Assembly: GCA_003165135.1 (NCBI GenBank)
Contig: PLSN01000018.1
Coordinates: forward strand, 1 to 6,431
Length of the DNA: 6,431 bases
Origin: Bacteroidota bacterium
GTDB lineage: Bacteria; Bacteroidota; Bacteroidia; Chitinophagales; LD1
Reading direction: 5' to 3'
This document shows positions 1 to 6,431 of this stretch, one piece after another (within the stretch, counting starts at the first letter, position 1; every line of letters begins with the position of its first letter). Position numbers and translations under genes: made by a program. The notes under the pieces were generated by a model, which was given only the letters and a program-made list of their open reading frames with translations, had not been told where the DNA came from and searched no databases.

Positions 1-2384
1 GCTTTGACATTGATCAGGTCACTGGCCGGATTAGGATAAAAAGTTAATGAAACTGCATTTCCCACAATATGTTTTACTCCTAATACTGTATCTGTGCATT
101 GTTCGAATAGCACATACTCATCGGCCGTATTGCTGCAGCCGTTGTTATCGGTATAATAATACGAGAAGGGGTAAGCGTATCCTAAATAGGCAGAATCGGG
201 ACTTATGACAAGTCCATTTGCGAGTGTATCAGTACCATTATATATCAAAATACCTCCCAACGGGGTACCAGTAATAGCTATAGGTGCTGCAGTTGAGCAA
301 ATCGTATCTGTTCCATACATATACCCGTCAAGGAGAACGTTGGGCGCTTGATAAGGCAATGAAGTAACCACGATATGATTGGACGTGTCCGTGCCGCATA
401 TATTGGTATTGACCACATAGTAATCTCCGCTTTGGGTTACATTTTCGTAATAAACTGTATCTCCTGTTACGCTCCATACTATGCTGGAATTGCCGCTTAC
501 GTTATCCTGCAGGCTTAGATAGTTGCCGATACAGAGTGTGGTAAACCCGTTTGCCGTAATATAGCCTGTGTCGGGCAGTGATATAACTATGGCCGGTACC
601 TGTTCTATAATGCTGCAGCCATTATTGCTTATAGTATAGTTATAGAAAACAGTAAGTGGGAAATAAGTAGTGTTCACCAAAACCTCATTTGGATTGCTGG
701 TTTGAGGTACAGTGATGGCGCTATCGCTGATACCCGGTATAGCGGGCCTGGTCCAGGTATAGGAAGCACCGGTACTCGCTGAGGCATTATACGTAAACAG
801 TGTACCCGTACATATAGCAGGTGGTGCGAGCGTGCTGGTCAGATATGGCAGCGCTGGCGGGGTAAAAGAAACAGGGGCAGAACTATTGCCATTGGCTATT
901 ACCTGGAGCGAATATGTTCCGGCTGGAAGCCCGGACGGTAGTTTAAACTGAGCAGTATCAGGCAGGCTGCCGGTTTGAACACCGGTACGGTTCCAGTTAA
1001 AGCTGCTTGCATAGTATACATTGCTGCCTTGTGTCAGTCTTACTATGGGATAATTAGTAGCCATCTGCCAGTCATCGCCATAGGCCGCACCTTCTGTGAT
1101 TCCGTTAAAGAGAGTGCCCGTGATAGTAAACGAATCACAGCTATTTTGAATCACAGTGTCGATCGTTGGCTTGCCTGCTGCCAGAGGTGCACTGCCGGGC
1201 GTGTAGACCCAGTAATAATTAGAACTAAACTCTGCATACATCACAGTGCCATCCGGCAGGTCCAGCATAGTGGTCACATAGCTTGCTTCCGTCGCGCTGC
1301 TGCTACCCGGAGGTGGACTGACCTGCGTAAAGGTATTGGTGAGGTAGTTGAACTCATAATAAACCGTAGGGCTGGGATAGGTACTAGTCGCAGTGGGGAT
1401 CGGTGAGGCGTCAAAAAGAATGATACCATTGGCCATCATAGTACCTGTGGCATCGGCGCATCCATAGCCCGCAGGAATGTCGGGTCCCGCTGCCCAGCTA
1501 CCCGGACTTGTATTGCCAGATGGGGTATAGTAAGCTGTATGCCCCGGGCTGCCCAGAAAGAAAGCACGACCATCCGGCAGCAGGAAACCCGGCCCGGTCT
1601 CACCTTCTATGGAATCATAAAGTGATACAGGCACATTGGCATCTGCTATCCACTGGCCCAGCGATGGGATGAAACGCTCGGATGTGGTCGCATTAAAATC
1701 TACATACAGGATACTGCCATCGGGCAGCTTGACCCAGGATGATTCGTCATGGCTATTGATAGTAGGAGCTCCGCCGGGGACCCAGCTATTTGTAGCGGGC
1801 TCATATATAGCGGTAGTATTTTGGTAAACGGTATCATATAGCACTCCTACGATCACGTTCCCATTGGGCAGGATCTCGGAATTGGCGTCGCCAAAATACT
1901 GAGTAGTGTTTGGCGCCTGGGTCCAGATACCTGTCACCGGGTCGAGTGTCTCTGCATAGCTGCCACCTGGGCCATATTCACCACCTGCTACAAATACCCG
2001 TCCATCAGTCAATATCTGCGAGGCAAAATAGAGGCGTGAGTTATGCATCGGGTTGATGCTGGTCCATGTACCGTTCACATAGCTGCCATGACTGTCGGGC
2101 GTCAGGCGGTCCCATACTGTTCCATTTCCGTCATATCCCCCGGTACTTGTTTTACAAATTACAGTGCCATCGGACAGTAGAAGCATGACCCCCAAATTAT
2201 AGTCGGGCGCGGGATTGGTCAGTTGGGTCCATGTGCCCTGCGCGCTGAGGGATTGGCCCGATGCGATCAGTACAACAACAATCAATGTATGCAGCGCCGT
2301 GCGGCAGGTATAAAAAAAAGAGTAGAAAGAGGTCAACATAGGCGAAAGGTTTTTAGATGATAAAAGACGAGATACAAAGCTCAT
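1..2384 (-). CDS. Secreted kelch-propeller / galactose-oxidase-like E-set protein with T9SS sorting domain (partial, 3' end outside window)
   Basis: The reverse strand is open without a stop from the ATG at 2384 to base 1 (794 codons plus 2 bases). The protein is exported: residues 16-49 form a signal peptide with a hydrophobic core (LHTLIVVVLIASG) and a likely cleavage site after SLSAQ. Residues about 50-400 are a kelch-type propeller with repeated LPDG/LTDG turns (GRVFVAGG, PDGSILYVDF, LPDGRAFFLG, LPDGTVMYAEF). Residues about 412-508 resemble the C-terminal E-set domain of galactose-oxidase-like proteins (YGDDWQMATNYPIVRLT, LPAGTYSLQVIANG). Two or three Ig-like modules with NNGCS motifs follow (about 511-768). 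YPNPASD at 783-789 begins a type A T9SS sorting domain, which usually runs 65-75 residues, so only a short piece should be missing. The E-set part contains no histidine, so a galactose-oxidase copper site is not expected; binding or adhesion is likelier than oxidase activity. Met16 (2339) is an alternative start that gives a more typical signal peptide. Substrate unknown. Confidence 0.88.
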   Translation of the reverse strand, partial: MSFVSRLLSSKNLSPMLTSFYSFFYTCRTALHTLIVVVLIASGQSLSAQGTWTQLTNPAPDYNLGVMLLLSDGTVICKTSTGGYDGNGTVWDRLTPDSHGSYVNGTWTSINPMHNSRLYFASQILTDGRVFVAGGEYGPGGSYAETLDPVTGIWTQAPNTTQYFGDANSEILPNGNVIVGVLYDTVYQNTTAIYEPATNSWVPGGAPTINSHDESSWVKLPDGSILYVDFNATTSERFIPSLGQWIADANVPVSLYDSIEGETGPGFLLPDGRAFFLGSPGHTAYYTPSGNTSPGSWAAGPDIPAGYGCADATGTMMANGIILFDASPIPTATSTYPSPTVYYEFNYLTNTFTQVSPPPGSSSATEASYVTTMLDLPDGTVMYAEFSSNYYWVYTPGSAPLAAGKPTIDTVIQNSCDSFTITGTLFNGITEGAAYGDDWQMATNYPIVRLTQGSNVYYASSFNWNRTGVQTGSLPDTAQFKLPSGLPAGTYSLQVIANGNSSAPVSFTPPALPYLTSTLAPPAICTGTLFTYNASASTGASYTWTRPAIPGISDSAITVPQTSNPNEVLVNTTYFPLTVFYNYTISNNGCSIIEQVPAIVISLPDTGYITANGFTTLCIGNYLSLQDNVSGNSSIVWSVTGDTVYYENVTQSGDYYVVNTNICGTDTSNHIVVTSLPYQAPNVLLDGYMYGTDTICSTAAPIAITGTPLGGILIYNGTDTLANGLVISPDSAYLGYAYPFSYYYTDNNGCSNTADEYVLFEQCTDTVLGVKHIVGNAVSLTFYPNPASDLINVK

Positions 2385-2417
2385 GATCCCACAAAATTGT
2401 ATCACAAGTGTAAGATA

Positions 2418-2474
2418 TAATTATTCTATTTCACATTAATATTTCATTATTAAATTTTACAAAAGGCTGACAAA
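2418..2474. repeat. 57-base direct repeat, copy 1 (upstream of the T9SS-protein gene)
   Basis: This AT-rich segment matches 4019..4074 in the same orientation, with 5 mismatches and one 1-base gap by hand alignment. The shared core begins TAATTATTCTAT and ends GGCTGACAAA. It lies 34 bases upstream of the start at 2384 and 14 bases beyond the stop of the gene at 2489. Read on the minus strand it contains TTTG, then 20 bases, then TTAATGTG. That loosely resembles the Bacteroidota promoter pattern (TTTG, about 19 bases, TAnnTTTG), but the -7 part has two mismatches. A role as promoter or operator is inference; the duplication is seen directly. Confidence 0.85.
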
Positions 2475-2488
2475 AGAAAGTAATACAG

Positions 2489-3865
2489 CTATTGAATAAG
2501 CACACCCCGATATATCCAGGCACTATTATGAACGCTGTTCTTATTGCAATCAAAACCGCCAGCATAGATGGTTCCGGGCGGATCATCAGCAAATGGAGAA
2601 ACGATCATTGTCCTCGTAGCCACCAATGATGGAGCAGGCGAAATGGACAGGTCTTCTATTTTTCGCAATTCATAGACACCCGTACTTTTCCTGATCAGAA
2701 AGTGCGCATCTGCCACTAGATACTGATGCCCGAAGGTACGCGGATACTGATGACTGATCGCTTCAAACCCGATCAGGTACAGCTGCTTCCCGCTCTCGGG
2801 GTCGGGATATGCGGCCATTCCATTGTAGGCAGTGATAGCGTAGCCTGTATGCGAACCGAATTGCTTCGTAAGAAATTCCGCCACGTTCAGTTCGGTCAGG
2901 AGGCTATCTGTCTGCGGATCAAAGCGTAATATCTTTGCAGGATTATCTTCGAGGCCGAGCAGCAAAGACTGTCCTGTGCCTGATGGATTATCTACGGTCG
3001 TTGCTCCACGTATGCCGCTGACGCCCGCACCGTTTGATTGGATAGGCACTGTCAGAACTTTCACCCAACTACTTGTCATGCCATCCCTGCGCTCATATAC
3101 GCCATCACCCACGGTCGCATATAGTTTGCCATTGCATTCCGCGAAACTCAGAACCCTGTTGCGCGCACCTGCAGGACCGCCCGCACCGGGCCAAACTTCG
3201 GGCGCAGCATTCCAATGTAGATGGCCGGGACTTTGATCATCATACTCTGCCGTGAAGATGGCATTGGTAGCTCCCGCAAAGAGCATCCTGTGTCCGCTTA
3301 CCTTGTCCGTGTAGGCTATAAAGGCCCTCACCTGCGCGCCCTGCTCTGACTCGTCGGGCTGCTGAATTTCCTTTCTGTGCCATGAGGTGTCCGTATCTGA
3401 CCTCGTGAAGACATCAAGGCCCAGGCCACGCCTCCATACTCCTGCCGCCAACATAGTAACAGGTGAAGCCAAAGTCCGAAGATGAATATCGCGGTCGAAT
3501 GTGACAGCCGCCAGAGAGGCGATAGCAAAGAATGTCCTCTTGCCATTAGGCTGGCGCTGGTCGAGTTGCAGGTCTACATGCCATGCAGTGTTGGCAGATT
3601 CTTTCACCAGCACCTGGGCTCCCGGCAGATGTGGATCATCCTGCAGGCTATCCATCCAGTACCCGATCGCAGCATATAGTTTGCCATTCATCACCGCAAA
3701 GGCGCGGGCCTCGGTACCGCCTATCTGATCTATCCGCATGCTCGCAGGATCAACAGGCAGTGACCTCTGCCAGGTCCAGTGCAAGGATGGCCGCTTAGCT
3801 TCAGTGAACACCACGAGTATGATGCCCAATACCAAAAGCAATAAAGCGAATGAATACTTCTTCAT
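2489..3865 (-). CDS. Exported beta-propeller protein of unknown function
   Basis: This is a complete 458-residue protein. Residues 1-22 (MKKYSFALLLLVLGIILVVF) have a basic start and one hydrophobic segment, so it is exported and may stay anchored in the inner membrane. There is no lipobox cysteine and no T9SS tail. The rest shows repeated short strands ending in small-residue turns, as in beta-propeller blades: FAVMNGKLYAAIG (57-69), MLAAGVW (138-144), HRMLFAGATN (192-201), FAECNGKLYATVG (241-253), LLLGLED (301-307), KQLYLIGFE (360-368) and GTIYAGGFD (431-439). This suggests about six or seven blades. Only two cysteines are present (244, 440). No catalytic motif is recognised, and the closing blade ending in WIYRG may be a family signature. 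The first ATG gives the signal segment, which supports this start. The gene lies upstream of the T9SS-protein gene on the same strand, 104 bases away, with no clear terminator between them, so read-through is possible. A protein-protein or polysaccharide-binding role is only a guess. Confidence 0.85.
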   Translation of the reverse strand: MKKYSFALLLLVLGIILVVFTEAKRPSLHWTWQRSLPVDPASMRIDQIGGTEARAFAVMNGKLYAAIGYWMDSLQDDPHLPGAQVLVKESANTAWHVDLQLDQRQPNGKRTFFAIASLAAVTFDRDIHLRTLASPVTMLAAGVWRRGLGLDVFTRSDTDTSWHRKEIQQPDESEQGAQVRAFIAYTDKVSGHRMLFAGATNAIFTAEYDDQSPGHLHWNAAPEVWPGAGGPAGARNRVLSFAECNGKLYATVGDGVYERRDGMTSSWVKVLTVPIQSNGAGVSGIRGATTVDNPSGTGQSLLLGLEDNPAKILRFDPQTDSLLTELNVAEFLTKQFGSHTGYAITAYNGMAAYPDPESGKQLYLIGFEAISHQYPRTFGHQYLVADAHFLIRKSTGVYELRKIEDLSISPAPSLVATRTMIVSPFADDPPGTIYAGGFDCNKNSVHNSAWIYRGVLIQ

Positions 3866-3948
3866 ATAGCTAAAGTGGCAAATGTTAGCAAGCCTGCATA
3901 ATTAATATTGCCGTGGAGAAGCACTTTCTAACATAGTCCTGCTGCTCC

Positions 3949-4013
3949 GTGGTTTGTGTCCCCACAAACCACCATATGATGCTCCTTATTTCGGTCCGTG
4001 GGGACACGAACCG
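3949..4013. repeat. Nested palindromic element (two hairpins that are also inverted copies of each other)
   Basis: Hairpin 1 has a perfect 10-base stem, GTGGTTTGTG (3949-3958) with CACAAACCAC (3963-3972), around a TCCC loop. Hairpin 2 pairs CGGTCCGTG (3992-4000) with CACGAACCG (4005-4013) around GGGA, with one mismatch. In addition, 3951-3970 matches the reverse complement of 3993-4012 at 17 of 20 bases, so the whole block can fold as one large stem or as two hairpins. It looks like a REP/BIME-style intergenic element. It lies 84 to 148 bases upstream of the start at 3865, so it could be in that gene's leader if transcription starts in the repeat at 4019-4074. There is no T-tract after either hairpin on the plus strand, so a simple terminator is not favoured. 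Confidence 0.82.
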
Positions 4014-4018
4014 AGGCG

Positions 4019-4074
4019 TAATTATTCTATATCACATTAATATTTCAATGATAAATTTACAAACGGCTGACAAA
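4019..4074. repeat. 57-base direct repeat, copy 2 (upstream of the propeller gene)
   Basis: This is the partner of 2418..2474 in the same orientation. On the minus strand it reads TTTG, 19 bases, TTAATGTG, and this spacing is close to the Bacteroidota promoter optimum. It lies 153 bases upstream of the start at 3865, whereas copy 1 is only 34 bases from its gene. The nested palindrome at 3949-4013 fills much of the extra distance, as if it had been inserted between the module and the gene. Promoter function is not proven. Confidence 0.83.
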
Positions 4075-4364
4075 TCAGATGAAAAGAGCCAGTAATTTAT
4101 TTTCACTTATATATTATGATTTTTTCTTTTTTACCAGCTTAACCCCCCTTTTTTGACAAATGTTAAAACTCCGTCAAATCAATCTATTGCACATATGCGG
4201 TTTTATTATTTTAAATAATAAAATGCATAATTAATATTTTAATTTCTTTAATAGCTAATTAAATGTAAATATAGCAAATTATAGGAAAATAAACAAGAGG
4301 TAATATCGACCGCAGGTAGATATACTTTGCTAATATTTGTATTATAAACCATAAACAAATTCTT
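4075..4364. other. AT-rich spacer without genes, presumed to hold the promoter of the DinB-like gene
   Basis: No convincing reading frame is seen on either strand; the minus-strand frame that enters it from 4555 is an antisense shadow of the DinB-like gene. It contains a C6T6 run (4143-4154), TTTGAC and GTCAAA as a separated inverted pair (4152-4157, 4173-4178), and the palindrome at 4195-4228. Just before the start at 4365 there are TATACTTTGC (4321-4330) and TAATATTTG (4331-4339). Both are near matches to the Bacteroidota -7 element TAnnTTTG with one extra base, but no TTTG is seen at the proper upstream distance. Confidence 0.5.
4195..4228. repeat. AT-rich palindrome upstream of the DinB-like gene
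   Basis: TTTTATTATTT (4201-4211) and AAATAATAAAA (4213-4223) are perfect inverted copies around a single T. ATGC (4195-4198) and GCAT (4225-4228) extend the symmetry after small bulges. It could be a binding site for a dimeric regulator, a weak hairpin, or chance in AT-rich DNA. It lies 137 bases before the start at 4365. Confidence 0.6.
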
Positions 4365-4892
4365 ATGTCACTACAGGAAACACTCGATAAACTTACGCTA
4401 GCATTTGCGGCGGCTGAAAAGACAGGCAACAGTTTTAGCGAAGAGCAGTTTTTTAAAAGACCGGCTGATGGCAAGTGGAGTGCAGCGGAGCATATGCAGC
4501 ATTTGTTTGTATCGGTGAAGCCTCTCGTGGGGCTGTTTGGCAAGCCTGAGATCATGCTTCAATTTGGTAAGCGAAGCAGGCCATCTATGAACTACGATGA
4601 GGTGGTGGATTATTATCTCAAAACACTCAATAGCCCCGTCGCTGCACCCGTGGTAAGCCGCAACAATGTCGAGGGCCTCAGCGCCACACAGGCAGAGCAG
4701 ATAGCTAACCAGCACTCCATACATGCCAAATTTATCGAGCGGGCGGCTGGGCTGCCTGATGAGGTCCTGGATGAGTACCAGGCACCGCATCCCCTCTTAG
4801 GGCTACTGACGGTCAGAGAATGGTTGTATTTTACACATTACCACACTCTGCACCATACGAAAACAATGAAGGGTTTATTATCTTCATCTTAA
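4365..4892 (+). CDS. DinB/YfiT-like family protein, putative metal-dependent enzyme
   Basis: This is a complete 175-residue cytosolic protein with no signal peptide. It fits the DinB_2-type four-helix bundle, in which three histidines bind a divalent metal. The first motif is WSAAEHMQHL (38-47), with His43 the expected ligand. The second is HYHTLHH (158-164), with His160 and His164 forming the H-x3-H pair. The preceding LLTVREWLYF is the usual lead-in to the last helix. Length is normal for the family (150-180). Members include bacillithiol or other thiol transferases and proteins of unknown substrate, so the reaction cannot be fixed from sequence; the name comes from the damage-inducible DinB of Bacillus and does not mean DNA polymerase IV. 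The ATG at 4365 is the only in-frame ATG after the stop at 4317. It has no Shine-Dalgarno sequence, as is common in Bacteroidota. The gene stands alone, facing away from the propeller gene and towards the OLD-like gene. Confidence 0.88.
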   Translation: MSLQETLDKLTLAFAAAEKTGNSFSEEQFFKRPADGKWSAAEHMQHLFVSVKPLVGLFGKPEIMLQFGKRSRPSMNYDEVVDYYLKTLNSPVAAPVVSRNNVEGLSATQAEQIANQHSIHAKFIERAAGLPDEVLDEYQAPHPLLGLLTVREWLYFTHYHTLHHTKTMKGLLSSS

Positions 4893-4903
4893 AGCACCAC
4901 GTC

Positions 4904-4955
4904 ATTGCGAAGAATTTCTCCCGTAAAAATAGGCAGCGTAAAATTCTGTCGCAAT
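4904..4955. repeat. Imperfect palindrome between convergent genes, REP-like; possible two-way terminator
   Basis: ATTGCGAAGAATTT (4904-4917) pairs with AAATTCTGTCGCAAT (4941-4955) with one bulged base, around a 23-base loop. Its outer ends, CGTCATTGCGA and GCAATCTG, resemble those of short palindromic repeats that I recall as common between bacterial genes, also in Bacteroidota. It fills the gap between two genes that end facing each other, 12 bases after one stop and 28 bases before the other. It could stop transcription from both sides, although no strong T-tract follows. Confidence 0.6.
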
Positions 4956-4982
4956 CTGTAACTAAAGTTCATAGGTAACGCA

Positions 4983-6431
4983 TCACTTTTGCGCTATATT
5001 GGAGAATTTACTTTCCAAAAATGTCAGAACCTTCTCAATATTATCTTTTGATGCTTGACTAAAAGCAAAAGACTTCTTGTTAATTAAATACTCCTGGATT
5101 GTTCTGTTAAAATGCGTTTTATTATATGCTGATACAGTCGGGTAGGCAGTTTGCTGAAATGCTAGCTTATCTGATAATTCAAATAGCATTTCCATTTGAT
5201 GATTTGACCAGGTGGAGTCTATATCTTGAAGTGTGAATACCCTTGCTTGAACGATTACCCCAAAATTGTCTATGTATCTTTGTTTCTGAATTTTACCTTC
5301 TTTATCTGAGTCAAGCAATATTATGAAATCTTTCCCCCAACCGAGATATAGACTCACAAGTGTGTCTAAATTACCTGAACCAGTACTTGGAGCAATATTT
5401 ACTTTCTTGGGCCTTTTTAGGATGATATCTTGAAAGTATTGTAGAGTGTAAAAATCATTTTTCCCTTCTGTAAATACACAATTTGGCAATGATTCTAAAT
5501 TACTTGGGCTATAATCAAGGACGTCTAGAATTGGCTGGAAATAAGCTGTGTTATGTGGATGATTCGCAACAAAATCCCGGTAAGGTTGAATTGAGATATT
5601 GGTTTTTTTGACATTATATGTTTCAGGATTCTCAAGTTTTAATCCCTCGTTTTTTACAACATAAGTACTTTCTAGCCAGTTCGGATTTATTAGATGATGA
5701 CTATGGGTAGTATAAATTATTTTACTGTTTTTAATCAGATTTTCAAAGCTTTTTAATAGTTGCTTTTGAGCAGATGAATGAAGATTTGAAGCAGGTTCAT
5801 CGAATAAATAAATAACATTTTGGGGTGAATCTTTTCTGAAAGGTCTAAATTGGGTGAACAATAGAAATATAAAAAACCATCTAAATCCTAAAGATCGCTC
5901 TGTAATTTGATAGATTCCATCTTGAGCCTCAATTTCAAATTCAAGATAAGGCATACCCTCAGTATCAGTATAACATTTAATGTCAATTCTTGTATCTTTA
6001 ATCTCTCTTTTGAAAATCTTATTCCAAGCTTCAAAGACAACATCAGTAACCTGCTTACTCATTCGTTGAAGTAAACTGTTTAGATTTCTTCTATCGTTTG
6101 CATCACCACTTTTTATTCTATCAACTAAATGAGTTTTAATATTGGAGTTATTATTTAACGAAAACAAAATGTCTTGTATAAGTTCGATATAAAATTTTTC
6201 TTTTGCGGTGTTTTCTTCTTTTGTTTCAAGATATATTTTAGTTGGGAAATCAAACAAGAAATTAGGGAAATACAATATACTGGGAATAAGCTTTCGGCAA
6301 AATGCCGCTAATTTAAAGTTGTCATCACCATATAAATCTCCCCACATGTTAATGAACTGTTGAGTTGGAGTAGATTTTAGCCATCCTCTGAAGCCTGACC
6401 ATGTTGAATTAAGTTTTTCATATCTCGAGTC
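4983..6431 (-). CDS. OLD-family ATPase with C-terminal TOPRIM nuclease domain (partial, 5' end outside window)
   Basis: The frame is open from the TGA at 4983-4985 to the right edge. It passes through the ATG at 6347 with 28 further codons (including YEKLNSTWSGF and TPTQQFIN), so 6347 is probably an internal methionine. Residues here are counted from that methionine. The ATPase part shows ITERSLGFRWFF (148-159) at the place of the ABC-type signature, Walker B VIYLFDEP (178-185; Asp183, Glu184) and the switch histidine in TTHSHHLI (His215). The TOPRIM part shows FTEGKND (292-298; Glu294), the glycine turn STGSGN (321-326), LLDSDKEG (344-351; Asp346, Asp348) and a later acidic MEMLFE (385-390). 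Walker A is missing and should lie beyond the window. Known relatives are OLD, GajA of Gabija, and the OLD-like proteins of PARIS and some retrons; many cut DNA or act in phage defence. No helicase or other partner lies downstream. GC is about one third, well below the propeller genes, which suggests transfer. Which OLD class it belongs to is unresolved. Confidence 0.87.
   Translation of the reverse strand, partial: DSRYEKLNSTWSGFRGWLKSTPTQQFINMWGDLYGDDNFKLAAFCRKLIPSILYFPNFLFDFPTKIYLETKEENTAKEKFYIELIQDILFSLNNNSNIKTHLVDRIKSGDANDRRNLNSLLQRMSKQVTDVVFEAWNKIFKREIKDTRIDIKCYTDTEGMPYLEFEIEAQDGIYQITERSLGFRWFFIFLLFTQFRPFRKDSPQNVIYLFDEPASNLHSSAQKQLLKSFENLIKNSKIIYTTHSHHLINPNWLESTYVVKNEGLKLENPETYNVKKTNISIQPYRDFVANHPHNTAYFQPILDVLDYSPSNLESLPNCVFTEGKNDFYTLQYFQDIILKRPKKVNIAPSTGSGNLDTLVSLYLGWGKDFIILLDSDKEGKIQKQRYIDNFGVIVQARVFTLQDIDSTWSNHQMEMLFELSDKLAFQQTAYPTVSAYNKTHFNRTIQEYLINKKSFAFSQASKDNIEKVLTFLESKFSNIAQK

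Noticed and set aside
975..1406. Plus-strand 143-codon open frame
   Set aside because: It lies opposite the continuous minus-strand kelch/E-set gene, which has a signal peptide, recognisable domains and a T9SS motif. Its own translation has no recognisable domain.
2726..3798. Several plus-strand frames of 60-86 codons and one minus-strand 72-codon frame
   Set aside because: All overlap the propeller gene in other frames and show no domain or independent start signal.
2489..3865. The 57-base direct repeats as ends of an insertion sequence
   Set aside because: The gene between them is not a transposase, the repeats are direct rather than inverted, and no target-site duplication was seen.
4120..4154. 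T-rich runs and C6T6 tract as a terminator or phase-variable tract
   Set aside because: No stable GC-rich stem precedes the T-runs, no gene on the plus strand ends there, and the tract is outside any coding region.
4259..4790. Minus-strand frames of 98 and 130 codons over the DinB-like gene
   Set aside because: They are antisense to a gene with conserved metal-binding histidines, so they are shadows.
6345..6347. ATG at 6347 as the true start of the OLD-like gene
   Set aside because: The frame is open for 28 codons upstream to the window edge with plausible protein sequence, and the ATPase would lack Walker A. An internal methionine is the better reading.
1..6431. CRISPR arrays, tRNA and rRNA genes
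   Set aside because: No regularly spaced repeats and no tRNA- or rRNA-like sequence were seen by eye on either strand.

Overview
The window looks like a piece of a Bacteroidota chromosome, probably from a Chitinophagaceae- or Sphingobacteriia-like soil or water bacterium. The strongest sign is a type IX secretion (T9SS) sorting motif, YPNPASD, at the end of a large secreted protein that runs off the left edge. The lack of purine-rich Shine-Dalgarno sequences before the starts, and the AT-rich spacers around genes of roughly 50% GC, fit the same phylum.

Layout. (1) 1..2384, minus strand: a large secreted protein, cut at its C-terminal end by the left edge. It has a signal peptide, a kelch-type beta-propeller, a galactose-oxidase-like E-set domain, Ig-like modules and the start of a T9SS sorting domain. 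It has no complete ORF here because its stop codon lies outside the window. (2) 2489..3865, minus strand: an exported or membrane-anchored beta-propeller protein of unknown function. (3) 3866..4364: a 499-base spacer without genes. It holds a nested palindrome, the second copy of a 57-base repeat whose first copy lies at 2418..2474, and an AT-rich palindrome. (4) 4365..4892, plus strand: a DinB/YfiT-like metal-binding protein. (5) 4893..4982: a short convergent spacer with an imperfect palindrome. (6) 4983..6431, minus strand: the C-terminal part of an OLD-family ATPase/TOPRIM nuclease. It is AT-rich and cut at its N-terminal side by the right edge, because the frame stays open to the last base.

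The two minus-strand propeller genes share a nearly identical upstream module, which suggests common control or a local duplication. The DinB gene looks like an independent housekeeping or stress gene. The OLD-like gene differs in base composition and belongs to a family often found in phage-defence systems. Its partners, if any, would lie beyond the right edge, so no complete new system can be shown from this window.
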